From Torreya grandis (taxonomy: Eukaryota > Streptophyta > Pinopsida > Cupressales > Taxaceae): DNA of 64,000 bases. The notes beneath the pieces are model-generated. The model had not been told where the DNA came from and ran no database searches. It saw nothing but the letters and a program-made list of their open reading frames with translations. The stretch's first letter is position 1. Each line of letters starts with the position of its first letter. Position numbers and translations under genes: made by a program. This document shows, one piece after another, positions 34,944 through 45,748 of the stretch. The stretch spans positions 2,369,501 to 2,433,500 of the forward strand of contig JARHVA010000592.1 in the NCBI GenBank assembly GCA_037957365.1, written 5' to 3'.

Positions 34944-35860
34944 CACATAAAAGATTATCTTATCAACTAACTGAGCCACAAAATGTGTTATTGCTTTAAT
35001 TCCTCCCTGTAAACATTTTAATTACTTTAGTATTTTTAGTAGATCCATATCTATAATAGCTTTGACCTTCTTTACATCCACCTCTATTCCTCGCTAGGAT
35101 ATGATATAACCTAATAAATTTCTTAAAGATACCCCAAAGACACATTTTTTGGGTTTAGGTGTACATTATACTTACACAATCATTCAAATATATTTTTTAA
35201 ATCTATGGAATGATCCTAGCTATACTTTGATGGTCCCAATAAATCATCAAAAATTTTATGTATAAAATTGTGATAAATGTGCATCAAAACCTTTTGGTAA
35301 GTTGCTCATATGCTTTTCAATATGAAGGGCATGATGACATAACAAAATGTTCCCCATGATATGGTAAATCTTGATATTCCAAATTTATTTTTATTTGATT
35401 GTATCCAATAAAACCATGCATTAAAAACATCTCATAACTCATTATAGAGTGTACAATTGTATCAATATTTGGTAATAGAAAGTCATATTTGGGACAAGCC
35501 TTATTTAAATCATGGTATTATGTATAACATCTAATTTGTCCACTAGGATTTTCAATTGGAATTTTATTAGAAACTTAGTTAAGATAGTCCATGGATCTGA
35601 TAAATCCTTTATCTAAGAGTCTTTGAATTGCATCTTTAACTAACAACATAATTTTTGAGTACATCTTTATGATCTTTCTCTTAATGAGCTTTGCAGCTGG
35701 ATAAAGTACTATATTATGCATTGCAACCACATGGTCAATCCTTAGCATATCTAAATAAGCCCAAGAAAATAATTCAAGGTAGTCATATAATAATTTTTGA
35801 AAGGCTTTGCCTTTGTCATCCTTGCACATGGATTCCAGGAGTACTAGTCTCACAACTATA
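34944..35860 (-). pseudogene. Reverse transcriptase of minus-strand Tat element D
   Basis: Minus-strand frame 35853-35575 reads KAFQKLLYDYLELFSWAYLDMLRIDHVVAMHNI...PAAKLIKRK and LLVKDAIQRLLDKGFIRSMDYLN, the N-terminal RT part. Downstream come MPF-like and EKHMSNLPKGFDAHLSQFYT (the ATYQ region), IFDDLLG with both catalytic Asp codons (35226-35245), and PKKCVFGVSLRNLLGYIIS.RGIEVDVKKVKAIIDM, ending FVAQLVDK at 34950. The gene then jumps to 18016. Many stops occur; some Asp residues survive by chance. Confidence 0.83.
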
Positions 35861-36468
35861 CCTATTCCATAATTGAATTTAATTATTTATTCAGTTATTA
35901 ATATTGATCTATCTTCCACTTATGATGTAGTAAGAATTATTTGTAGTCCATCTAGTTGAATATGTACTATCTCCAAAATATGTGTGGGCATTGTTGTATG
36001 AGAAAACTAATTGTTGTGATAGAAGAGATATCCTCATATGCCCCAAAATATTCCAAGATAGATTCATCATTTGAGAAATCATTTAATGTCCAAATATTTA
36101 GTGAAACTGATCATCAATGAGGTTAAGTTATACTAACTATAGTGTTGACACATGATGAACTTATTGTGTTAGTTTTGGTGTTGATTTAAGAAAATGCATA
36201 TGAATATTTACTTTTTTAGTCATATTTTCCTAACTAACTAGTGAATCTTCCTTAAAACCAAGTCTTTGTTTATCTTTATGATAAAAATTAGGTAGGGGAT
36301 TAACAACTTCATATGCATGTTTTCCCAATCATTGTCTAATGTATTTAACGCTTGCAAATATTTAAGCCCAAATTTGTATTACTTTAAATCTATTTCCTTT
36401 GATAGAATAGTAGGTGGAGTGGACTTTGGTGTTGTATTATCATTGTGTTGAAGAGGTTTTTCATATTC

Positions 36469-36960
36469 CTAAGGAAAGCATTGCATACTAGGTATATAAT
36501 TTTCCATATTATAGGTTATTACACAATGCTTGAGAGGTTCTTGATCCATAAGAAAAGTATAGATATGTCCCTGATGGCTGAATTTGAGACATGCATGTAA
36601 TGTAGAATGTATTGGATTCATGTTATGAATCCATGGTCTTCCCAATAGAATATTATAGTTACAATTACTGGGCATGACATGGCATACTTTAGATATTGTT
36701 CTATGACCCACAATGATATCCAAAATAAGTTTCCCTAAATATTTCCAAGGTATGTTGTCAAATCCAAAAATATTCATATCTGAATAAGTGATATCTTTTG
36801 CATCTATACCAAGTAGATTTAGAGAAGAGATGTTACAAATATTATGTCCTAAACCATTATCCATCAAGATCTATTTGGTTGCCTTATTTATATCACTCAT
36901 TTTCATGTATAATGGGAGATGTTGATCAATGATATGTTTTGAGGGTAGATCTTATTTCTC
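36469..36960 (-). pseudogene. Protease of minus-strand Tat element D
   Basis: A 132-codon open frame starts MMDNGLGHNICNISSLNLLGI, the retropepsin loop with catalytic Asp in a D-N-G context. It continues with IFGFDN, LGKLILDIIVG, CNYNILLGRPWIHNM and STLHACLKFSHQG, the full Tat protease signature. The frame extends a little upstream (36870-36960) through one stop. It ends before the linker to RT. Confidence 0.85.
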
Positions 36961-37289
36961 AAAATAAACAATTTCTTTTGTCCATCGTAGTGTATTCATG
37001 ATAGAGGTGACATAGATTGGATCTACATCACTTGGTAAATTTATGTCACATAATGTCACATATAGGATATCCTTATAAACAGGTGAATTATGAAGCAATT
37101 TCAATAGTGAATATTTAGCTAAAGTATTCTTAATTTGCTCAAGGATATCATATTATTTAGCTTTATTGACTAGCCTCATGGGAGGTGGAGGGGTTAAATA
37201 GGAATAATTGGATTAGTTCCATTTGGTTCTATAGGATGGGCCACCCTACCTCTTTGTGTTGTAAGAACATAGATTGTGAAATCTAATAT
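36961..37289 (-). pseudogene. Pre-protease linker of element D; gag absent
   Basis: Minus-strand segments ILEQIKNTLAKYSLLKLLHNSPVYKDIL and LPSDVDPIYVTSIMNTL match the linker that precedes protease in Tat elements. Only about 300 bp separate this from the LTR, so essentially all of gag has been deleted. Confidence 0.7.
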
Positions 37290-38635
37290 TATTTAACTCT
37301 AAATTTTAGAAGTGATGGGATAGGATTGATAATGTAGAAATAGTTTGAGAACAATGGTGATAAATGAATATATAGTAGGTAAATTAATTGAAAACTTAGA
37401 TAAATGAAAATTTTGAATACTAATACTGAGATATGCCAAATATAAAAAGTGCTAAATTTGAAAGATGTTCAATTGATTAAAATACCAAAGAGAGATGATA
37501 GTTATTTGGGTTTACTATGTGCAATACTATGTGAATTAGAATTAGGAAAGAAGTATGTTGGATCATTATTTTAGATTAGTCGTTAGATTTTAGATATTGT
37601 ATTTTTTGTAGCCACGAACACTACCATCAGATCTAGACATTACCATCAACGCTAGTGTCTAACTATGACATATGTGTCCAATACAAAATAATGATTGGAT
37701 CTCAATGTGACCAAATTCATTGTTCTAGGTGTTATGTTGTATTTTTGTTGATATATTTAGATTTAGGATACATGCTATCACTCTTTATCAATTTATCAAA
37801 CCTTACCTCTTCATCCTTAGAATGAGTTTTTTTACAATGGGTTAATGGGCTCATAGTGTCGAGCTGGCCCCAAAAACTCCTTTATCAATGGGTGTTGCCT
37901 ACATATCCAATACTCCAATGAGGGCCTCAAACTTATACAATTCTCCCCTATGTATGGGACAGTGTGTGCAAAAGAGTGAAATATACTATATGAAGATGCA
38001 TAGAATACTCTAGCTTGTAATTTGACAAATATGACATATAAGCTTCTCTTTGAATTTTTCAAACTGTAATATGATTGATCCTATGCTTGATATGCAAATA
38101 TGGATAAATAGGGAAGCATATCTTGGTTGTGTAATTGATTAAGTGAGATTTAATAGGTATTTTCTTGGTATTTACTAGATAAATAATGAGAAGACTTATA
38201 TTTGTATTTATGTCACATATTTTTAAAATATCTCATGGTAGGGTTCAACAAGGAAAATAGGTCAACCCATAGGATTTGAAACATTTACAATTTGGATGAA
38301 TTTTTGAAACTATACACTAGATAAGGATATAGACACTACCATCAACGGTAGTGTCCCTCTATGGTTGATAGTTTCTAAAAGGCTAGAAAATAGGTATGGA
38401 TCTGAAACTGATAGTGAATGATGTTTATCTAGTTTTAAGCTTTATGTGTAGTGTAGGGGACCTAGGTCATCATAATGATATGAATCAGACTAATATATGC
38501 ATTTAGGCTTGGTGAGATGGTGAATATGATCCTTTTGACAACAAGGATGTCTATAACTAAAAGGTAGAGCCCTGATTGATATTTTTCAAATGTACAAGAA
38601 TGAGATGCTATAAATATTCAGTTTTAATATCTATA
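37290..38635 (-). mobile_element. 5' LTR of element D (family X, inverted)
   Basis: On the minus strand it starts TATAGATATTAAAACTG (38635) and ends ATTTAGAGTTAAATA (37290), decayed forms of the family X ends. Shared blocks with 8806-10140 include the reversed GGCCCTCATTGGAGTATTGGATATGTAGGCAACACCCATTG (about 37866-37930). It carries a perfect 9-bp stem GACACTACC/GGTAGTGTC at 38332-38355. The pol pieces of element D follow in the same orientation. Confidence 0.75.
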
Positions 38636-40181
38636 AGTATAAGCCTAGGGTGAATAATAGAAGCGAGATGGTAACTACTATTACACTAAATTATAGGGGG
38701 AGGAACAAAATGAATCATGCATGTTTTTTTAGCCTTAGTCATATTACACAATGATTCTTTTCATTACATAATTGTTGAAGATATTGTGTTTTAAATGAAA
38801 ACATCATGTTATGATTAAAATCATAGTCTGAGTTGAAAAATAAAAACTTTGTATATCCATGATAACCATGAATGATTTATGTGAGTCAAGAAATAATACA
38901 TCAGGTCTAAAAGTTAATCTTAAATACATTTATTTAGAACCCTCAAAATAATGATGAGACCTTAGTGGAAATCTAGGGTTTGATGTGCTTAGTATATATA
39001 TCAGGGCTACCAATATATTTTACCTTATTTTTTATTAGTGTAATATAATAAGATAAAACTTAAGATAATTCAAATTATTTGAGATAATGTCTAAATTAAA
39101 GTAAATTTAAATGTTACAACAAAGTATGATTAAACTATTCCACTTTACTATTTATTAAAATCACTAAGAGGATTAGTGTAATTAGCTTGTTATGGATCTA
39201 GCCTAGTCTGAGATTATTTTTAAGTAGTAGGAAAAGATTAAATATGGATCTAGAGTTGCGTAGCTATGGAAAATAATTATCTGGACTTGCCTGGATGAAT
39301 CTAGCAGTACCTAGATGCCTAGGCCAAATGAAGGCTTCTAAACTCTAATGAACTCATCCCTATAGTCTATGTCAGAATATTTTTATATAAATCAATGTGC
39401 CTGCATCTAAGCCATCATCATGTATGATATCAAAAGCATGTTTTGTGCGTGAGTCCAAAAGACTTGTCTCCTTCACTTTGAAATAAGGGTACAACTGACC
39501 CCAACCACCCCTCACCAAGTGGATCAAAATTTCCTACATTTATAATAATTTGAAGAGCACTTAAACTACATGTAACTCTCCCAATTAGGTGGATGTGTGC
39601 AATGGTGATACTTTAGATGAATTCAACTTGTGATCTATATTTCAACACTTGATAATGGAAAAATTGATTTGTCTTGGGTGTTTCAAATTTGGCTTGGGCC
39701 TACACCTTATAATATATGCTTGTTTGATACTTGTTAGATAGGAAATAGGCTTATAATTATCATGTATAAATAAATGACTATTTAGGTAACTTCTCATGCT
39801 GTAAAATGTGGAATGTATAGGTTGACCCATAAGGATCATTTTAATTTTAAATTTGATTGTTTATAGGCACATAGATAGATTTAATTGAGGTAGACAACTT
39901 TGAAAATTTAGAGTCATCTAAGTACAATCGAAGGTGTCAAGAAAATAGGAACATTGATCTGATGCTTAAGAGACATTTTGAGTAGGATAAAAATATATTA
40001 GGCACAAATCGAGGAATATTTTTAGGTGACTTATAGCAAATTGAGAAAACCTGGCCCATAAAAGGCAAGTAGATATGAGAGAAGGATGTGAAAAATTCAT
40101 GTGTATGCACAAATCATGTAAGGAAAAGATAGGTAAAGACTAACATTGTCAAGTGTCTAATATCAATTTTTGATGTCTACA
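38636..40181 (-). mobile_element. 3' LTR of a second minus-strand Gypsy element (family Y)
   Basis: Minus-strand start TGTAGACATCAAAAATTG at 40181 is directly preceded by a canonical PPT. The part 39440-40181 aligns with the older copy at 3990-4760. Its far end is uncertain because element D begins at 38635; element D may have inserted into or next to it. Confidence 0.6.
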
Positions 40182-40196
40182 CATGCCCCTTTTTAA
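40182..40196 (-). other. Polypurine tract of family Y element
   Basis: Minus-strand TTAAAAAGGGGCATG lies immediately before TGTAGACATC. A CTAG...CTAG stem-loop (40198-40218) sits directly upstream, as in elements at 2392 and 16034. Confidence 0.78.
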
Positions 40197-42746
40197 GTCT
40201 AGTATTCAAGTTTCTAGATTAAAAGGACAAAAGAAGGTATTTGGAACCTATGATTAATTACACTTAGTCTTGACAAGTATTTCACAAATGTTTCACTCTC
40301 CATGAAAAATTTATAAAGAAACATGTATAGATAAATGTACAATCATGATATAAAATCTAAAACAATCTAGATCATTGAATTATTTGAAATTTAAAATTCA
40401 AGGAACAAATACACCTGATGGTATGTGAACTAAACTTTGACTTGTTGAACTTGTTCAGATAATTCCATGGGGTGATTATGCCCCAAGGAGATGCAACCAC
40501 TTAGACCATGCATTGAAGAGTGTTAATGCCTCAAACACAATTGGAGAAGGATAAATTATAAAAGTTGAGTGTTGTAGAAACCTCAACTACACTACTATAA
40601 ATATCATTATAAATCTTTTTTGAAAACTCAAAATAGGTTTGTATGCAAAGGTGGAACCCTAAAATAGGTTTGAATGTAAATTGAAACACCAAATCAACTA
40701 GTGCATATGGATTTTAGATTTAAATTACTTAATTAGTACCATCATTCCTCATAAATCCTCAAAATAGAAATACAAATGTGTTTGCAAGAATAACATTCAT
40801 GCCCCAAATTTGATCCATTTGTACCTCAAATTAATATAAAATGCCATAATATCTATCGTAATGTCAAAATATGTATCTCAATTTTATCAATCTAATCACT
40901 TTGATCAATCTCATAAATCTACTCAATCTGACCCATATAATCTATCTCAAAATGTCATATAATGACTCAACTATTTATCACAATCATATTCAATGCCCCA
41001 CATATGCCTTAATTTATCCAATCTATCCCATCTGAATAATATATTCTAATCCAAATTATGAACTCTTTTTCTATCATGGCTTGAATCTCTAAGACAAGCC
41101 CCCTATATGTCCCATTTTTTTATGAGGGATGAAGCTTGCAAATCACTAATATCTGAATAAAGAGTTATGCACATCGTGTGTTATATAGAAAATGTAATCA
41201 TGTGAATTATGTATAAAAACCTGATAATATATGTCATCATATAAATATTTGATCATTCAAGCATGCATGAAACATGTAATCCAAGGAAATGGGCATACAA
41301 GTGTCATGTTACGTAGATATAACAATTAGGCACATAGTAATAAGCAACACAATATGCACATGATAAAAATCACATCATCACACATAATAAAATCATGCAT
41401 GATAGAAGTCATGGCACCAAGATAAAAAATAATCATATATTATCCACACATACCTATACACACAACATAATGATCATGATGCATATAATTAATCAATACG
41501 TGACTTGACTCTTACCCAACACAGACAACATGGGCATGACATGGACTAGAGGATACTCTGACACAATTATTGCATGGTGTGAGAAGACACAATCAATGCA
41601 CTCTTATGCAATATAATATACACCAATGATCACATAATGTAACAATCATCAACATCAATCATGCACATAACAAGCAATGTTAGTCTACATTATCAATTGA
41701 TATCATCATCCAATATAGAAAAGCACAATATCCATAGGAAATAAAAATATAAAAAGTATAAGCAAGAGTAAGTCATGTACAATAATATGTTGTGATTCAT
41801 AGTTCAATATATAAAGATAAAACTTGATAGGTGTATAAATATTTCTCTAGTGTAGGCATGTCTCCAATGTAGAAAGGAAGCCCATGGGCATAAATAATTT
41901 CACATATATGTATGTCCATGTATCATATGTAGCTTGTATGTTATGTATCCTACTCATGTATATATTGAATATAATGTCTAGAAATGAATATGTAATTCAC
42001 CATATATATGATTAATCAATCAATCATGTATACTTGTAAATCATCTCATGTACATGCCCGATTTTTGAATTTGTATGAATATTTGAATTTTTTTGGATTT
42101 TTTATTTTTGTAATTTTTTGTATTTTATGATATGTTTTTTTATATTTTTACAATCCTAATATGGCATCTAAGGGATGCCTATTACATTCCTGGGATATAG
42201 TGGTAGAGTGCTTATCTATAAATATAAAATAATATAAAATGTCCACATGTCATGTTCATTAGAATCATCATACCTAGGTATGTCTATCATTTGTCCCTTT
42301 GAATTTTCAAGGTGTCTATGCAAAAGCATTATAATTATATTAACACTATGTAGAGGATCAAGTGTCATCTTATTAAGTGATGCATCTAAACTTGTTCTCA
42401 AGTCTTTGATCTTTAAGTCATCATTCTTTCCATCATGACACACTTTGATTATATTATTTTCAAACTTGATAACAATAGACTTATTTGGAGCACCAATAAT
42501 AACTTGCATTTACTATAACCATTATTGTCCTAGTGTAGCACACAATTGTTCTATGGTATATACATCACAAATATCAATGTGTCCACAACCTTTCCCCAAC
42601 AAGAAATTAGTAATGTAATATGGCCTATTAATCCATCATAATTTATAATGGGTAGTATGTGACCTAGTTGTTGTAAAAATGGAATAATACATGTATTGGC
42701 CCCTTCTTCTTCCTCAACTTGAACTTCTTTCTAATAATCACCCTCA
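40197..42746 (-). other. 3' internal remainder of family Y element
   Basis: AT-rich DNA without pol motifs. It contains an open minus-strand frame at 42216-42509 and low-complexity T/A runs (42060-42150). It is cut at 42746 by the left end of the long-LTR array. Confidence 0.5.
42216..42509 (-). CDS. Hypothetical open frame, 97 codons, unknown
   Basis: The frame opens MQVIIGAPNKSIVIKFEN and continues with IKVCHDGKNDDLKIKDLRTSL, LNKMTLDPLHSVNIIIMLLHRHLENSKGQ and a polar C-terminus. Composition is protein-like (amphipathic segments, few repeats), unlike most chance frames here. The DNA just upstream on the same strand also has weak protein-like segments in other frames (LGHILPIINYDGLIGHITLL). 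I do not recognise a family. It may be a fragment of the family Y element's extra ORF. Confidence 0.3.
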   Translation of the reverse strand: MQVIIGAPNKSIVIKFENNIIKVCHDGKNDDLKIKDLRTSLDASLNKMTLDPLHSVNIIIMLLHRHLENSKGQMIDIPRYDDSNEHDMWTFYIILYL

Positions 42747-45700
42747 TGTTGTAGAGTGTGTTTTCATTGATGTCAAAGGTAATGATAAAGTGGTGATGTC
42801 ATTGATATATGGATGAGTTTGATCTTGAAGTTGTGCAAATCAGTTAGTACATGTGTGGTTTTTTGAATGTCTTCATCTAGATCTTATTTTATAGCCCTAG
42901 GTGGCCTAATGAGGCATGATGATTATATTTGGATGGATATGAGCTAAGGTGAGTATTATTTTAGGATTTTCATGTGGCATATATCATGTTTGTGTTATTT
43001 AAGGTCTAGGAAGAGAAGATAAGTATGTAAACAATGTATTGGCATAGGCCTAGTAGTCTTGTATAATGGCATAGGCTTGTAGCCTAGTATGTTGAACATG
43101 CTAAGACTAGGGAGAATAAAGTTGGACATTGTAAAGCTTTGAATGAAGGTGGATGACATGTTTTTGAGGTGGTGAGATCATTTGAATAGGTTTACAAGTG
43201 TATTGAAGGATGAAATATAATTGGTGGTTTTAGACCTAATGTACATAGTGGCCTAATAAGGTCCAAACAAAGGGTCAATATGAGATTCAAAGGTAACATA
43301 TCTCATGTAATCATGGAAGGAGGTGTGATAGGTTGTGTCAAAGGTGTTGACCAATTTTTAGGTCCTGATGAGAAAGAGAAAGCAAGAAAGAATGTTGGAA
43401 GGACACTTGTGCATGCATAATGAAAGTTTTCAAGCCCAAGAAGAATTTTGTGATGCTCATTGGCACATGTAGAGTTTTCATGGTGATCTAATAATTTAGG
43501 GAGAGGTGGATCATGGAAATAAGAAGGTTTTCCAAGTATTTTGTAATGGTTTCAGGTATAGTGCTTTATGAACATTTGTTAAGAATGTAAACTGGTCAAA
43601 ACCATCCTATAAACCCTCATAGTAGAGTGATTGAAAAGAACTTGCTAGAAAGGAACAAAAATGGATTGTTTGATCAAGTTTGTTGATTAGATAATGTATA
43701 AGACTCCTCTAGGCATCTCTAGGTGGAAATGGTGTGTCAGGGTAATGAGTAAAAAGTACAAAAAAATACTTGTTTCTAAAGAATTTGATGCTATATGAAG
43801 AGTTGACTAGGTCAACACATGCAAGTTAATGGAGCTTGAAGGCCAAGACTCATTATTTATATTCATGGAGTTGGTTTGGCATGAAACAATTACTGTGTTA
43901 ATCATTTTGGTCAATCAAGTTGACCTATTGCTAATCTACAAATAGTGAGAACAATGAGAAAAAGCTAGTTAGAGTGAAAAGGTGATTAGGGAAGAGTTTC
44001 AAGTGAGTAGGGATGAATCCAATGATTTAGGGTCTTAGTTAAAGACCTATTACTCCTATTATATTTATTGTTAATTTTTTTTGATGCCTATAAACAAGCT
44101 AGAAGGTGCTCACAAAGTGACTAGTATGTGTAAGACAAGATAGTGGAACCCATGATAGTGATAATGATCTGTAGAAGCAAATTTGTCATTAGGTCATATG
44201 AATTTTGTGTTGGAGGGTGATCTAATAATGTTTTATGACTATGCCCATGTATTGGAATATCATGATGATACTACTACATGTGCGAGAATTCATGTTTATC
44301 ATGACTATGTTTTTGTATGCACTGGTAGTTTGAGTGACCATCTTGTAGGGGTAAGTTGAAGATGTTATATCAAGAATTGAAGAAAAAATGAGTATGGAGA
44401 TGTTTTATAGGTATCAAGGTTTCATTATAAGGTATTATAGGTCTCATTTTTCACATATTCAAGTTTGGAAATTCAAAATTCTTTGATTATATTTTGATTG
44501 TATGTGACCAGTCTAAGTGGTCACTTTGTAAGAGTTAGTTTGAAGTCTTAGAACCTGTGTGACGTTGGAAAATTAATTTGGTGATGTTATTTAGGTCATG
44601 GATGATCTATTAATGTAATTTTTTTAGATGTTTATTTGATAATTTCAATTGTATGCCTCAATTATAGAAGACAAACTTTTTTATGTTTTAGGCCTAATTA
44701 ACGAGTAGGTTAAAAGGCTTGGATCAAGTGGTGAGTTGGAGTTTCAGGTGAAATGGACCTATGTGGGAGTGAGAAAGGGTATATTGGAGATAGGTTTGAT
44801 GTATTGAATCAATCTTTCAAGGCTAAAGGTTATCTAAGGAGTCCAAGTTTTAATGTATGCATGAATAAACCTATTTGCTTTAGGTCTTAACTAGGCCTAA
44901 TAAAGGATTTGAGTCTTAAAGACTATAGCTGACCTATAATGTTATTGTCTCACCCATGTAATGTGTGTGTGGACCTATTCTAGGTGTATTTAAAGTGTAG
45001 AAATTATATTGACTGACCAAGATGGGTTAGACCAAGAGAGCGGTATAAGTACAAGGCCTAATTGGCCTATTTGTGCAAGTTGAGCGAGTGTGGACTTAAG
45101 CGAAGGAGAGAACCTTTGAAAGAGAAGGAGCATGTCATCAAGGATCATCACATGGTGAATAAGATTAGTCATGCTTATTTGATCAATGTGATGTAGGTGA
45201 ACACATAGGTCACTAGACCTAATGAGCGTAGAAGAGGCATATTGAGCGAGTAAACACTAGAGGTTATTTGAGATAGATTGAAAGGTGGAGAGTGAAAGCA
45301 AGAGGAGTCCATCATAAGGTGTGTCAAACATCATATTAGAGGTGGAAATTAGTTTGGAGGTGATTGAGTTGGTGCTTTTTTGCCTATGGGGTTGTAGCCT
45401 CCTTGCTAGTTGGTGTTAGATAAAGGTCTAGTGGGTGGTGGACTAAATTAAGGGGTCGATACTCCCTGATTAGTTGGAGTTGGTCTAAATATGGATCTTG
45501 TCATTATAGGAATGTAGTCCATCTTGTAGGGTTCAGTTAGTTTTATTCCCCAAGAGGGTTTCCCACATAGATTATGTGTCATGGTTGTGTTCATACTTGA
45601 TTTGCATGTGATCTCTTTGCTTTTATGTTAATCAAGTTGCTCATGTTTTGTTATGATGATTCATGAAAGATAATGAATGAATGATAAGAGGATTCTAAGG

Positions 45701-45748
45701 GAAATTATTGTTGTCTATTGATTCACCCCCTCTTAGTAGCTACTATTA
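42747..45748 (+). mobile_element. Long LTR, copy 1
   Basis: Begins TGTTGTAGAGTGTGTTTTC, flanked on the left by unrelated DNA (CCCTCA), so this is the true left end of the array. A TATA-like GTATTTAAAG is at 44987-44996. The end is placed six bases before the PBS remnant, by alignment with copy 3. Confidence 0.82.

Larger units (their letters stand above)
18012..34948 (+). mobile_element. Full-length 16.9-kb Tat-type Ty3/Gypsy element C
   Basis: The LTRs (18017-18713 and 34256-34943) enclose 15.5 kb. Target duplications are CGCAT (18012-18016) and CACAT (34944-34948), differing by one CG-type transition. Domain order is gag, protease, RT, RNase H, second RNase H, integrase, then a long 3' spacer. 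The two RNase H domains, the gag finger type and the integrase C-terminus place it in the Tat group (Ogre/Retand-like), where elements of 10-25 kb are usual. Every coding domain has stops or frameshifts. Confidence 0.9.
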
